Shown: positions 1 through 8,611, numbered from the stretch's first letter. The stretch: 33,052 nt of DNA from Microbacterium sp. p3-SID336 (GCF_025143365.1 NZ_JALXPE010000046.1:1-33052); one strand, 5' to 3'. Program-made: numbers and translations. The notes: a model not told the origin generated them from the letters alone.

Positions 1-53
1 TGCCCGGAGGTCTTCGCTACCTCAGCCGTTCACAACCTGTCGGGGAAGTACAC

Positions 54-668
54 CTAGAAGCCCAGGGCCCTGGCGAGCTTCGAATCCGAGGAGGCCTCGC
101 GTCCGCCCGCAGCGCGGATCGCGGTCTCCACGGCGGCGAAGAAGAGCGTGCGCCCCTGGGGGTCGGCAGGCGCGGCCGGTCCGAGCTCGACCTCCCACTC
201 CCGCCACTCCCGTCGGGTGTCGCTGCGCAGATCGGTCGCACGGACCCGGTCATCCACGAACTCGGCCACCACTCCGCCCCGGCCGGTCAGCAGGTAGGCC
301 GTACGGTCGTTCTCGATGCGGGCGAGCGGCACCAGCGGCGCCGTCGTCCACCGGGAGACGGCCTCGGCGACCACGGGAGGTATGCCCTCGCCGTCGCCCA
401 GCGGCCAGCCGAGCTCGAGCCGTCCGTCCCCCTCGCGCGGTCCCTTGACGTGCCAGCCCTCGTCGGGTCCGCCGGTGCGACGGCGCAACGCGACCCCGGA
501 GCGGGCGAGCGCGGCGTGCTCCGTGTCGAGATAGCGGGCGTCGAGGGCTCGGTGCTCCCCCGCGGAGACGCCGTCGACGCCGGGGATCGCCTCCCACCGC
601 GGCAGCGGCGTGTCGATGTCGACGTCGTACTTGCGCTCGACCTCGACGGAGCGGTTCGGCTCAGTCAT
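54..668 (-). CDS. CYTH domain-containing protein
   Basis: A 204-aa protein of the CYTH/triphosphate tunnel metalloenzyme superfamily. The family signature E-x-E-x-K is visible at E9, E11 and K13, followed by a family-typical series of charged beta strands (an RRRTGG segment, then WHVKGPR). These enzymes act on triphosphate-bearing substrates with metal ions in the cytoplasm; the substrate cannot be told from sequence. The end carries a conserved-looking SDSKLARAL stretch. The reading frame is open further upstream to 731, but I chose the ATG at 668 because the ExExK motif must sit near the N-terminus and because this ATG overlaps the stop of the upstream gene by 8 bases (ATGACTGA), a sign of translational coupling. 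The family call is fairly firm; the role is unknown. Confidence 0.85.
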   Translation of the reverse strand: MTEPNRSVEVERKYDVDIDTPLPRWEAIPGVDGVSAGEHRALDARYLDTEHAALARSGVALRRRTGGPDEGWHVKGPREGDGRLELGWPLGDGEGIPPVVAEAVSRWTTAPLVPLARIENDRTAYLLTGRGGVVAEFVDDRVRATDLRSDTRREWREWEVELGPAAPADPQGRTLFFAAVETAIRAAGGREASSDSKLARALGF

Positions 669-873
669 CCTCGAGGGTGAGGTCCTCGAGGGCCTCCTCG
701 AACCAGTAGTCCACCTCGGTCGGCCCGTCACCGGAGCCGGTGTTCTGCGGCTCGCCGCGGCGGTTGTACACCACCTGCGTCTCGCTGTACGGGACGATCA
801 GCTTGTCGTCCGCGTCGCCGAGGGGGATGATCTGCCCGTCCAGCGGGCCGCCGTGAAGTCGCGCGAGTGCCAT
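661..873 (-). CDS. Small conserved hypothetical protein
   Basis: A 70-aa acidic protein that begins MALARLHGGPLDGQ and ends in a run of Glu and Asp. A HGGPLDGQ segment followed by short beta-like stretches and a Y-x-E core is seen in small uncharacterised actinobacterial proteins; I cannot name a function. It has no signal peptide or membrane segment. Its stop codon overlaps the start of the CYTH gene by 8 bases, so the two are almost certainly one transcript. The ATG at 873 is the only sensible start. Confidence 0.75.
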   Translation of the reverse strand: MALARLHGGPLDGQIIPLGDADDKLIVPYSETQVVYNRRGEPQNTGSGDGPTEVDYWFEEALEDLTLEDD

Positions 874-922
874 GAGCCCAGGGTAGCCCCGCCCTCCCCC
901 GTTCGTGCGACGCCGGACCGAG

Positions 923-1393
923 TCAGCCGACGACGACCCCGAGGAGCGCCCCCGCGATCATCCAGGGCCCGAAGGCGATCCTGGTCGTCCTGTCGGCTCG
1001 CCGCAGCAGCATGAGAGCGAGCGCGTACACCGCGCCGAGCACGAACGCGGAGGCGGCGCCGACCGCGAACGCCGTCCACCCGTGCCACGCCAGCACCAGG
1101 CCGATCACCGCCGCGAGCTTGACGTCTCCGCCGCCCATCCCGGCACGGCTCATCGCCCGCAGCACGGCGTAGAACGCGCCGAGGCCGGACCCGCCGAGCA
1201 GGGCGCGGACCATCGGCTGCGGCTGCCCGCTCACCGCGGCGTCGACCATCACCAGCACGAGAAGGGCCGCGAGGGTCGGGAGCACGATCCGATTCGGGAG
1301 GCGGTGTGTGCGGGCGTCGACCACGACCAGCCATCCGCCGATCGCGAGGAGAGCACCGTGCACGAGCCCGACGAGGGCGAGGCGGAGATCCAT
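923..1393 (-). CDS. A24 family prepilin peptidase, short form
   Basis: A 156-aa polytopic membrane protein of the type IV prepilin peptidase family (aspartyl protease A24). The two catalytic aspartates are visible: D26 in VVVDARTHRLPN and D90 in GMGGGDVKL. The first lies at the cytoplasmic end of TM1 and the second in the GxGD loop. About five hydrophobic segments follow one another. It is roughly half the length of PilD because the N-terminal methylase domain with its cysteine motif is absent, as is usual in actinobacteria, where such enzymes process Flp/Tad-type pilins. No pilus genes lie in this window, so its substrate must be encoded elsewhere. Confidence 0.9.
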   Translation of the reverse strand: MDLRLALVGLVHGALLAIGGWLVVVDARTHRLPNRIVLPTLAALLVLVMVDAAVSGQPQPMVRALLGGSGLGAFYAVLRAMSRAGMGGGDVKLAAVIGLVLAWHGWTAFAVGAASAFVLGAVYALALMLLRRADRTTRIAFGPWMIAGALLGVVVG

Positions 1394-1497
1394 CCCGGCA
1401 GGCTAGGCGAGACCGCGATGCGCGGATGACCGCTGTGGACAAGTCCGCGGCGGATGTCCGATGTACGAATTACAGTCGACAGCATCACTTGCTTTAT

Positions 1498-1513
1498 TCG
1501 TACATATCTTCGA
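1498..1513. promoter_or_regulatory. Candidate LexA (SOS) box before imuA'
   Basis: The 16-mer TCGTACATATCTTCGA matches the actinobacterial SOS consensus TCGAAC-N4-GTTCGA at 10 of 12 fixed positions. It lies 10 bases before the chosen imuA' start and overlaps the Shine-Dalgarno. A perfect 10-bp inverted repeat (ATGTACGAAT at 1461-1470 and ATTCGTACAT at 1496-1505) brackets the presumed promoter. imuA'-imuB-dnaE2 is LexA-controlled in mycobacteria and many other bacteria, which supports the call. Binding is inferred. Confidence 0.55.
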
Positions 1514-1523
1514 GGATGGATGC

Positions 1524-2303
1524 ATGGGGATCGGGCTCGATGCGATGACCGCGCTCTCTCCGACCAGCGATACCCGCGCCGGAGAGGTGCTGCGGCTGCG
1601 CCGCGAGATCAGCCGGATGCAGCGTCGGCGCAGCGAGCACACGATACTCCCCCTCGACCCTGCGTTCGCCGCACTGCTGCCGGAGGAGGGGCTGCTCACC
1701 GGGACCTCCTACACCGTGTCCCCCTCGCCCGCTCTCGTCCTGGCGCTGCTCAGCGCCGCCTCGGGAAAGGGGCACTGGTGCGCGGTGATCGGCATGCCGA
1801 CGCTCGGCGTGGAGGCCGCGGCCGCGTTCGGCATCGACCTGTCACGGCTCATCCTCGTCCCTGCTCCCGGCGACCGCTGGCTCGCCGCCACCTCCGCCCT
1901 CGCCGAAGTGGTGCCGCTGATCGTGGTCCACCCCGGCTCACGAGCGCGCGATGCCGACGTCGCGCGGCTCAGCGCCCGGCTGCGCGATCGCGGCTGCACC
2001 CTCCTGGTGGCCGAGGCGCCCGGCCTCGGGCGGTGGCCCCAGAGCGAGGGCAGCATCCATCTGCACGACCCCGACTGGCACGGGCTCGGCGAGGGGTGGG
2101 GGCTGCTCTCCGACTGCACCGTCACGGTGACGGCCCGCACCAGGCACAGTCCCCGTCCGTCGAGCGTGCGGGTGCAGCTGCCGGGCGCCCAGGGCGCCAT
2201 CGAGTCCGCAGCCGCCGAGCTGACGGCACTGCCCTCCCCCGCACAGGAGCGCCGCGAGGAGTCGGTGCCCGCTGAGCTGCTGTACTGGGCGGAGGCAGGA
2301 TGA
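1524..2303 (+). CDS. imuA': ImuA'-like mutasome accessory protein
   Basis: A 259-aa protein and first gene of a three-gene translesion synthesis operon. It resembles the mycobacterial ImuA' type, distantly RecA/SulA-like, which bridges ImuB and DnaE2 in error-prone bypass of DNA lesions. An N-terminal charged helix (EVLRLRREISRMQRRR) is followed by a region spaced like a RecA core (a SPSPALVLALLSAAS segment and a GMPTLGVEAAAAFG segment), but I see no intact Walker A. The frame is open back to 1461, but the ATG at 1524 has a GAGGA Shine-Dalgarno 7-12 bases upstream and leaves the candidate SOS box outside the gene; an ATG at 1545 is possible. Its stop overlaps the imuB start (ATGA). Function is inferred mainly from operon context. 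Confidence 0.85.
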   Translation: MGIGLDAMTALSPTSDTRAGEVLRLRREISRMQRRRSEHTILPLDPAFAALLPEEGLLTGTSYTVSPSPALVLALLSAASGKGHWCAVIGMPTLGVEAAAAFGIDLSRLILVPAPGDRWLAATSALAEVVPLIVVHPGSRARDADVARLSARLRDRGCTLLVAEAPGLGRWPQSEGSIHLHDPDWHGLGEGWGLLSDCTVTVTARTRHSPRPSSVRVQLPGAQGAIESAAAELTALPSPAQERREESVPAELLYWAEAG

Positions 2304-3835
2304 ACGCCCCGCTCCGCGTCCTGGTCCTGTGGTTCCCCGACTGGCCGCTGCGGGCGGCACTGGGCGGCGGGGAGCACCCGCCCACCGCGCTCGTGCAGGC
2401 CAACGCCGTCGTCGCCTGCACCGCCTCGGCCCGGGCGCACGGCGTCCGCATCGGGCAGCGGCGCCGCGTCGCCCAGGGGCTTCTCTCCTCGCTGCGTGTG
2501 CTCCCGCACGACCCGGGGAAGGACGAGCGTGCTTTCGCACCGGTGCTGCAGCTCATCGAGAAGCACGCCCCGGGTGTCACGCTGCTGCGCCCCGGGCTCG
2601 CGATCCTGCGCGCCAGGGGCATCTCCCGCTATCACGGCGGTGAAGCGGAGGCGGCGACCGCGCTCTCGGCGATCCTGGCGGACGCCGGCTTCCCCGAAGT
2701 GCGCATCGGCGTCGCCGACGGTCCCTTCACCGCGGAGATCGCCGCGCGCGGCAGCGCACCCTGCACGGTCGTCCCTCCCGGCGGTTCCCGGGAGTTCCTC
2801 GCCCCCTACCCCGTTCAGGTGCTGCGCGACGAGCAGATCAGCGGGCTCCTTCTCCGGCTCGGCGTCCGCACCCTGGGAGAGTTCACCGCCCTGGCCCCGC
2901 TCGACGTGCGCGACCGCTTCGGCGAGCAGGGCGCGCGCCTGCACGCCCTCGCCGCAGGCGCCGACTCGCGACCGCTCACTCCGCGTCCGCCCGATCCGGA
3001 GCTCGCCAGGAACATCGAGTTCGACACCCCGCTGGGCGGAGCCGATCAGGTGGCCTTCGCCGTGCGGCAGACCGCAGACGCCGTGACCCTGGCCCTGGCC
3101 GATGCCTCGGTGGTGTGCACCGAGGTGCGCATCGACCTCACGGACGACGACGGGCAGGTGTACTCCCGCACGTGGCTGCATCCCACCTGCTTCGACGCCG
3201 CGGATCTCGTCGACAGGGTGCGCTGGCAGCTGGAGTCCCTCGCCGCGCTGACGGCAGCGGAGCCCGTCGACGAGGCCAGGGCGTTCGGCGGCATCGTCGG
3301 GGTGCGGATCCTCCCCGTCGCCGTCGACGATGCCGCACATCACCAGCCGGGGCTCTTCGGATCCGGCACCGAAGAGCGTCTGCACCACGCGGTCTCCCGC
3401 GTGCAGACCATGCTGGGCCATCAGGGGGTGGTCACGGCCGCCGTCTCGGGAGGGCGCTGGCTCGCCGACCGCCAGGTGCTCACGCCGTGGGGCGAGCGCA
3501 CCGTCCCCCCGCGGGATCCGCGTTCCCCCTGGCCGGGAAGCCTGCCCGACCCCCTGCCCTCCGAGGTGTTCCTGCCCCCGCGGCCCGTCGGGATCGTCGC
3601 CGAGGACGGCAGCACGGTCGGCGTGGACGACCGCGGCGCCCTCTCGGACGAGCCGGCACGCATCGACGGCGCCACCGTGCAGGCCTGGGCGGGACCGTGG
3701 CCGGTGCACGAGCGCCGCTGGACGACAGGAGGAGGCAAACGCGGACACCGGCTCCAGATCGTCGACGACCACGATCGGGCCTGGCTGGTCTTCCGTGCAG
3801 GCGAGCGCTGGTGGGCCGAAGGGCGGTACCGCTGA
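2300..3835 (+). CDS. imuB: ImuB, non-catalytic Y-family polymerase-like protein
   Basis: A 511-aa Y-family DNA polymerase homologue. The N-terminus (LRVLVLWFPDWPLRAAL) aligns with the palm start of DinB-type enzymes, but the metal-binding F-x-x-D-x-D-x-F signature is replaced. This is diagnostic of ImuB, which recruits DnaE2 and the beta clamp instead of synthesising DNA. An HhH/thumb-like part (LLRLGVRTLGEFTALAPLDVRDRFGEQG) and a little-finger-like middle are recognisable. The C-terminal tail (KRGHRLQIVDDHDRAWLVFR and on) is typical of actinobacterial ImuB. It overlaps imuA' by 4 bases and dnaE2 by 1 base, so all three are translated together, probably under SOS control. Confidence 0.93.
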   Translation: MNAPLRVLVLWFPDWPLRAALGGGEHPPTALVQANAVVACTASARAHGVRIGQRRRVAQGLLSSLRVLPHDPGKDERAFAPVLQLIEKHAPGVTLLRPGLAILRARGISRYHGGEAEAATALSAILADAGFPEVRIGVADGPFTAEIAARGSAPCTVVPPGGSREFLAPYPVQVLRDEQISGLLLRLGVRTLGEFTALAPLDVRDRFGEQGARLHALAAGADSRPLTPRPPDPELARNIEFDTPLGGADQVAFAVRQTADAVTLALADASVVCTEVRIDLTDDDGQVYSRTWLHPTCFDAADLVDRVRWQLESLAALTAAEPVDEARAFGGIVGVRILPVAVDDAAHHQPGLFGSGTEERLHHAVSRVQTMLGHQGVVTAAVSGGRWLADRQVLTPWGERTVPPRDPRSPWPGSLPDPLPSEVFLPPRPVGIVAEDGSTVGVDDRGALSDEPARIDGATVQAWAGPWPVHERRWTTGGGKRGHRLQIVDDHDRAWLVFRAGERWWAEGRYR

Positions 3836-6800
3836 TGGGCTGGCACAACCCGCCGCTGCGCTGGGGCGAGCTCGAACGCACTCTGAGCGGTGAACAGGAT
3901 CCGACACCCCGCGCCGCAGAGCCTCCGGGGCGCCGTCCGGACCCCGGGCCCGTCAGCCGACGTCGCAAGCGCGTCCCTCCCGTGCTCCCGAAGCGCCCCG
4001 AGGAGGCCGTGCCCTACGCGGAGCTGCATGCCCACTCCTCCTACTCCTTCCTAGATGGCGCCTCGTCCCCGGAGGAACTGCTCGCCGAAGCCGAGCGCCT
4101 GGGCCTCAGCGCCCTCGCTCTCACCGACCACGACGGGTTCTACGGGGCCGCACGCTTCGCCGAGCTCGCCGAGCTCATGGAGGTGCGACTGCAGACCGTG
4201 TTCGGCGCGGAGCTGTCACTCGACCTGCCGGTGTCACCGCAGGGTGCTGCCGATCCGGCCGGCGAGCATCTGCTCGTCCTCGCCCGCGGCCTGGAGGGGT
4301 ATCACCGGCTCTCGGGGGCGATCACGGCGGCGCAGCTGCGCGGAGGTGAGAAAGGACGCCCGGTCTACGACCTCGAGGATCTCGCCGCCAGGGCGGACGG
4401 CCACTGGACGATCCTGACCGGCTGCCGCAAGGGCGCCGTGCGCCGCGGGCTGGAGGCTGGGGACGCCGCCACTCCCCTGCGACACCTGGTCGACCTCTTC
4501 GGCAGCGAACATGTCGCCGTCGAGCTGCTCGATCACGGCGAGCCGCAGGACACGCGCCGCAACGACGCCCTGGCCGACCTCGCCCGCCGGATGCGGCTGC
4601 CCGTCGTGGCGACGAACAACGTGCACTATGCACGACCCTCCCAGGCCGCGCTCGCGGAGGCGGTCGCGGCCGTCAGAGCCGTGCGGAGCATGGACGAGCT
4701 CGACGGGTGGCTGCCGTCCCACGGCGGAGCGCATCTGCGCAGCGGGGCCGAGATGGCCGCCCGCTTCCAGCGCTACCCCGGGGCGATCTCCCACGGCCTC
4801 GAGCTCGCCGCCGCGTCCGCCTTCCCGCTGCGGATGGCCCGGCCCGCTCTTCCCCGGCAGGACGTCCCGCCCGGGCACACACCCATGAGCTGGCTGCGCC
4901 ATCTGGTCTGGGAGGCGGTGCCGTCGAAGTATCCCCGGCTGGACGACGAGGGGCGCCGGCGCATCGCGCGCGAGCTCGACGTGATCGAGGAGAAGGACTT
5001 CCCCGGCTACTTCCTGATCGTGCACGGCATCGTGGCCGAAGCCCGCCGCCGCGGGATCCTGTGCCAGGGGCGGGGGTCCGCCGCGGCGAGCGCGGTCTGC
5101 TACCTGCTGAGCATCACCGCTGTCGACCCCATCCTCTACCGTCTGCCCTTCGAGCGGTTCCTCGCCACCACGCGCACCGAGGAGCCGGACATCGACGTGG
5201 ACTTCGACTCCCGGCGCCGTGAGGAGATCATCCAGTGGGTGTACCGCGAGTACGGCAGGGAACGGGCGGCCCAGGTCGCGAACGTCATCCAGTACCGACC
5301 GAAGAACGCGATCCGCGACATGGCCAGGGCCCTCGGGCACTCCCCGGGGCAGCAGGACTCCTGGTCACGGCAGGTGGACGGATGGGGCTCCGGGCTCGAA
5401 CCCGTCGAGGGGCACGACATCCCCGACACCGTGCTCGACTATGCAGCCGAGCTGCTGAAGGCCCCCCGTCACCTCGGGATCCACTCCGGTGGCATGGTGC
5501 TCACCGCCCGCCCCGTCGGCGAGGTCGTGCCGGTGGAGCATGCCCGCATGGAGGACAGGACGGTGATCCAGTGGGACAAGGACGACGCCACCTTCATGGG
5601 ACTGGTGAAGTTCGACCTGCTGGGGCTCGGGATGCTCGCCGCTCTGCAGCACTGCTTCGACCTCGTGCGCGAGGCCACGGGTGAGGAGTGGACGCTGGAG
5701 AGTCTGCCGAAGGAGGAGGCCGGGGTGTACGACATGCTGTGCCGTGCGGACTCGATCGGCGTCTTCCAGGTGGAGTCGCGCGCGCAGATCGGGCTCCTCC
5801 CCCGCCTGCAGCCCCGATGCTTCTATGACCTCGCCATCCAGATCGCCCTCATCCGGCCGGGCCCTATCCAGGGTGGAGCGGTGCATCCGTTCGTGCGGCG
5901 CAAGATGGCGAAGGACAGGGTCGATGAGGAGAACAGAGCGAGGGCGGCACGCGGCGAACCTCCCGTCGACTTCACGATCCCGTACCCGCACAGCGATCTG
6001 GAGGACATCCTGAAGCGCACCCTGGGGATCCCCATCTTCCAGGAGCAGCTCATCCAGATGGCCACGGCCGTCGGCGACTGCACGGCCGATGAGGCGGACC
6101 TGCTGCGGCGGGCGATGGGGTCGAAGCGGGGCCTGGAGAAGATCGAGAAGGTCAGGGACAAGCTGTACGCCGGAATGGCGAGGCGAGGCCTCGTCGACGA
6201 CGCCGCAGACCGTATCTACGCCCAGATCCAGGCGTTCTCGAACTTCGGATTCGCCGAGTCGCACTCCCTGTCGTTCGCGTTGCTGGTCTACGCCAGCTCG
6301 TGGCTGAAGCTGCACTATCCGGCTGCGTTCCTCGCCGGCCTCCTGCGGTCGCAGCCGATGGGCTTCTACTCCCCCTCGACCCTCACAGCCGACGCGCGTC
6401 GGCATGGCGTGGAAGTACGACGACCCGATCTGCACCTGTCGGGTGCCACGGAGACCCTCGAGCCTCTCGGGGTGGACGGTGCCGACGTCGGACCGACGGG
6501 AAGGGACGAGTGTCTGGCCGATCCCCAGCCGGAGGTGCTCCGCTTCGACCGGAGTGCGCCGGATGAGTCGGCGGCGCACCGGCGGGACGGGGCCTTCGCC
6601 GTACGCCTGGGGCTCAGCGGCATCCGCGGTATCGGGGTGCCGATGGCCGAGCGCATCGTCGCCGAGCGTGAGGCCCACGGGCCGTATCGCGACCTGCACG
6701 ACCTGGTGCGGCGGACCGATGCCACGGCCGCACAGCTGGAGGCTCTGGCGACCGCGGGGGCCTTCGCCTGCCTGGGTCTGGAGCGCAGGGAGGCGATGTG

Positions 6801-7299
6801 GCTCGCGGGGGCGGCTGCCGAGGACCGTTCGCGCTTCCTCCCCGGCACGACGGTGGCGGTGCAGCCTCCCCTGTTCGCGGATCAGACCAGCTACGAGCGC
6901 CTTTCTGCCGACCTGTGGGCCACGGGCATCTCGACCGACGACCACCCCCTGACGCATTTCCGGGAGGCGCTTCGGGCCAGGGGCGTGCTGACCGCTGCCG
7001 ACCTGCAGAAGCATGAGACCGGACGGCGGGTGGAGGTGGCCGGCCTGGTCACCCACCGGCAACGCCCGGCGACGGCGGCGGGAGTCACCTTCGTGAACCT
7101 GGAGGACGAAAGCGGCCTGGTCAACGTGATCTGCTCGACCGGCGTATGGGGGCGCTTCGGTCGGATCGCCAGGGAGTCACCGGCTCTCATCATCCGCGGG
7201 CTGCTCGAACGATCCCCGGAGGGCGTGGTCAACATCCTCGCGGACGCATTCGAGGACCTTCGCACCGGAGTGACGCATCGATCGCGGGACTTCCGATGA
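3835..7299 (+). CDS. dnaE2: Error-prone DNA polymerase DnaE2
   Basis: A 1154-aa C-family DNA polymerase III alpha-type protein that extends past lesions during SOS mutagenesis. From the N-terminus: a basic, proline-rich lead of about 55 residues; a PHP domain starting AELHAHSSYSFLDG near residue 60; the polymerase palm with the catalytic aspartates in PDIDVDFD (residues 451-458); fingers; a helix-hairpin-helix GIRGIGVPMAERI; and an OB fold near residue 1063 (RRVEVAGLVTHRQRP). The start is the ATG at 3835, which shares one base with the imuB stop; the frame is open far upstream only as a shadow inside imuB. Length and lack of a C-terminal clamp/tau module fit DnaE2, not DnaE1. Confidence 0.96.
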   Translation: MGWHNPPLRWGELERTLSGEQDPTPRAAEPPGRRPDPGPVSRRRKRVPPVLPKRPEEAVPYAELHAHSSYSFLDGASSPEELLAEAERLGLSALALTDHDGFYGAARFAELAELMEVRLQTVFGAELSLDLPVSPQGAADPAGEHLLVLARGLEGYHRLSGAITAAQLRGGEKGRPVYDLEDLAARADGHWTILTGCRKGAVRRGLEAGDAATPLRHLVDLFGSEHVAVELLDHGEPQDTRRNDALADLARRMRLPVVATNNVHYARPSQAALAEAVAAVRAVRSMDELDGWLPSHGGAHLRSGAEMAARFQRYPGAISHGLELAAASAFPLRMARPALPRQDVPPGHTPMSWLRHLVWEAVPSKYPRLDDEGRRRIARELDVIEEKDFPGYFLIVHGIVAEARRRGILCQGRGSAAASAVCYLLSITAVDPILYRLPFERFLATTRTEEPDIDVDFDSRRREEIIQWVYREYGRERAAQVANVIQYRPKNAIRDMARALGHSPGQQDSWSRQVDGWGSGLEPVEGHDIPDTVLDYAAELLKAPRHLGIHSGGMVLTARPVGEVVPVEHARMEDRTVIQWDKDDATFMGLVKFDLLGLGMLAALQHCFDLVREATGEEWTLESLPKEEAGVYDMLCRADSIGVFQVESRAQIGLLPRLQPRCFYDLAIQIALIRPGPIQGGAVHPFVRRKMAKDRVDEENRARAARGEPPVDFTIPYPHSDLEDILKRTLGIPIFQEQLIQMATAVGDCTADEADLLRRAMGSKRGLEKIEKVRDKLYAGMARRGLVDDAADRIYAQIQAFSNFGFAESHSLSFALLVYASSWLKLHYPAAFLAGLLRSQPMGFYSPSTLTADARRHGVEVRRPDLHLSGATETLEPLGVDGADVGPTGRDECLADPQPEVLRFDRSAPDESAAHRRDGAFAVRLGLSGIRGIGVPMAERIVAEREAHGPYRDLHDLVRRTDATAAQLEALATAGAFACLGLERREAMWLAGAAAEDRSRFLPGTTVAVQPPLFADQTSYERLSADLWATGISTDDHPLTHFREALRARGVLTAADLQKHETGRRVEVAGLVTHRQRPATAAGVTFVNLEDESGLVNVICSTGVWGRFGRIARESPALIIRGLLERSPEGVVNILADAFEDLRTGVTHRSRDFR

Positions 7300-7300
7300 C

Positions 7301-7322
7301 GGCGCCGACGCGCAGGGGCGCC
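7301..7322. terminator. Hairpin between convergent genes
   Basis: GGCGCC at 7301-7306 repeats as GGCGCC at 7317-7322, giving a 6-bp GC stem with a 10-base loop directly between the dnaE2 stop and the stop of the convergent gene. There is no U-run, as is common in actinobacteria. Confidence 0.4.
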
Positions 7323-7706
7323 TCACCAGAAGCGCTCGGGCTCCTCGGGCGGCGGCCGGTCCGTCCCGCCCCAGCGGTCGGCCTCTGCCTTGGCGGCCTC
7401 GACAGCGGCGTCCGCACCACGCAGCGCCACGCCGGCCTCGGTGGCGGCCGGACCGATGGGATCGACGAGCAGGGTGGTCCGCGTCCCGCCCGCGCTCACC
7501 GCTACCGTGCACTCCAGCACGCGGCCGATCCACCGTGACACCGCGCCCCGCTGCTCCTCCCCGCGCCGGTATCGGATGCCGGTGTCGAGATCGACGAGGG
7601 ACAGCACGACCTGCTGCGCGGTATCCGGATCGAGGTGCTCGGTGACCTCGATCCGATGGCCGACAGGAAGTGCGACCTGTCCGTAGAAGAGGAGCGTTCT
7701 GTCCAT
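7323..7706 (-). CDS. Hypothetical protein
   Basis: A 127-aa protein that I do not recognise. It alternates beta-like and charged stretches (TLLFYGQVALPVGHRIEVTE; VLECTVAVSAGG), then has an alanine-rich helix (GADAAVEAAKAEADRW) and a proline- and glutamate-rich tail ending EEPERFW. There is no signal peptide or membrane segment. I chose the ATG at 7706, preceded by GGGTGGGGG; a GTG three codons further up (7715) is also possible. It converges on dnaE2 with 23 bases between the genes. Codon use is typical of the window, so I think it is real. Confidence 0.65.
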   Translation of the reverse strand: MDRTLLFYGQVALPVGHRIEVTEHLDPDTAQQVVLSLVDLDTGIRYRRGEEQRGAVSRWIGRVLECTVAVSAGGTRTTLLVDPIGPAATEAGVALRGADAAVEAAKAEADRWGGTDRPPPEEPERFW

Positions 7707-8242
7707 GCCCCCCACCCTACGAAACGGCTGCGGAGAGTGACAGGGACCGACCTCGCAGATCGGGTTGTGATTATTTTGTCCCCCAAATGGCGGACACGAG
7801 GATTAAGCGATATTCTGCTCTTCGTAGCGGGGGCTACAGGGGCTGAGGACTGGGGAATCAGCCATCGAGAGCAGCGAGATCTTCGCCGCCTCCCCAACCG
7901 TCCGGGAAGGACGGTGAGCCCTCTCGGCAGCACCGTGCTGGGGCGGTCCGGTCGAGAGGGCATACCCCGCCCACATCCTCAGGTGCCGCCGGCGGACCTC
8001 GGCGCCACTCGGACTCAGGCCATCCGCACCGCCGCCACGGTGCCCGGAGCGAGGCGCCTGATCCGCCGCGGATGTAGCCCTCCCCACGCCACCGGCCCGG
8101 CAGTCAGCCACGCCGCCACCGGTACCGGGAGCGCGGCCACCCGTCAACCCCGGACGCCTCGGGCGCCGCTTCGACTACCGTCCTGGATCGTGAGGACGAC
8201 CGCATCGATGAGGACAGCCGCATCACGCACACCACGTGAGGG
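7707..8242. other. 536-bp gap without a convincing gene
   Basis: Frames are open here on both strands, but their translations are low-complexity Arg/Pro/Ser runs with no Shine-Dalgarno-preceded start, so I call no protein. An AT-richer segment at 7764-7820 may hold promoters; TATTCT at 7811-7816 is a possible -10. The core at 7897-7961 is strongly folded and is listed separately. The part at 8087-8242 shows only short palindromes such as CCGGTACCGG. Confidence 0.5.
7897..7961 (+). ncRNA. Candidate structured RNA (strand uncertain)
   Basis: Two adjacent perfect stems: ACCGTCC/GGACGGT (7897-7903 with 7909-7915, loop GGGAA), then GCCCTCTCG/CGAGAGGGC (7918-7926 with 7953-7961) enclosing 26 bases that can fold further (CAGCA ccg TGCTG). 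They lie 100-150 bases after an AT-rich stretch and far from either flanking gene. I tested the segment against tRNA, SRP RNA, RNase P and common riboswitch signatures and found no match. It could also be a back-to-back terminator pair. The strand is assumed from the upstream AT-rich segment. Confidence 0.25.
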
Positions 8243-8512
8243 CTACTGCTCCTCCGCGTCGGGCGCGGCCGCATCGTCACCGATGATCGCGTCATACCCG
8301 TCGTCCGGCAGTTCCGTGTCGCGATCGTCGTCCAGCGGCACCTCACGGCGCTGCTCCGCGGCATCCACCGGGTCGGCTTCGATCGGATGGGCCTCCGGCA
8401 CCGGGGGCACGAGCAGCTCGGGGTCATCGGGGGTCTCGACCTCCGGCCGCTCCTGCTCCTGCAGGTCGGCATCCGGCTTGATCTCGTCGATCGGCTGTTC
8501 GCTCTGGGACAT
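8243..8512 (-). CDS. Small acidic hypothetical protein
   Basis: An 89-aa, very acidic protein (many Asp, Glu and Pro; very few basic residues), probably intrinsically disordered, starting MSQSEQPIDEIKPDAD and ending DAEEQ. The start is well fixed: ATG at 8512 follows a strong AAGGAGGAG Shine-Dalgarno. The larger reading frame continuing upstream is a shadow of the DUF72 gene. It has no domain I can name. A second acidic, proline-rich protein with the same type of start region is encoded at 12805-13128; the two share style but no clear alignment. Confidence 0.75.
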   Translation of the reverse strand: MSQSEQPIDEIKPDADLQEQERPEVETPDDPELLVPPVPEAHPIEADPVDAAEQRREVPLDDDRDTELPDDGYDAIIGDDAAAPDAEEQ

Positions 8513-8580
8513 CCCGTCTCCTCCTTCGCATCGGATGCTTCCACCGTGCAACAGTCCCGCGGCGGCGGCAAGGGGCTTGA

Positions 8581-8602
8581 CCCCGATCGGAGCCCCGATC
8601 GG
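8581..8602. repeat. Tandem 10-bp repeat before the DUF72 gene
   Basis: CCCCGATCGG occurs at 8581-8590 and again at 8593-8602, separated by AG. Each copy contains the palindrome CGATCG. The pair ends 9 bases before the DUF72 start, in the 99-bp divergent spacer, and could be a tandem operator. Confidence 0.5.
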
Positions 8603-8611
8603 ACGGGCGGC

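Noticed and set aside
1709..3907. 732-codon open frame on the minus strand
   Set aside because: It is antisense to imuA' and imuB, whose proteins are recognisable; the translation has no domain and biased composition typical of GC-rich shadows.
5365..7062. 565-codon open frame on the minus strand
   Set aside because: Shadow of dnaE2; no start signal and no homology.
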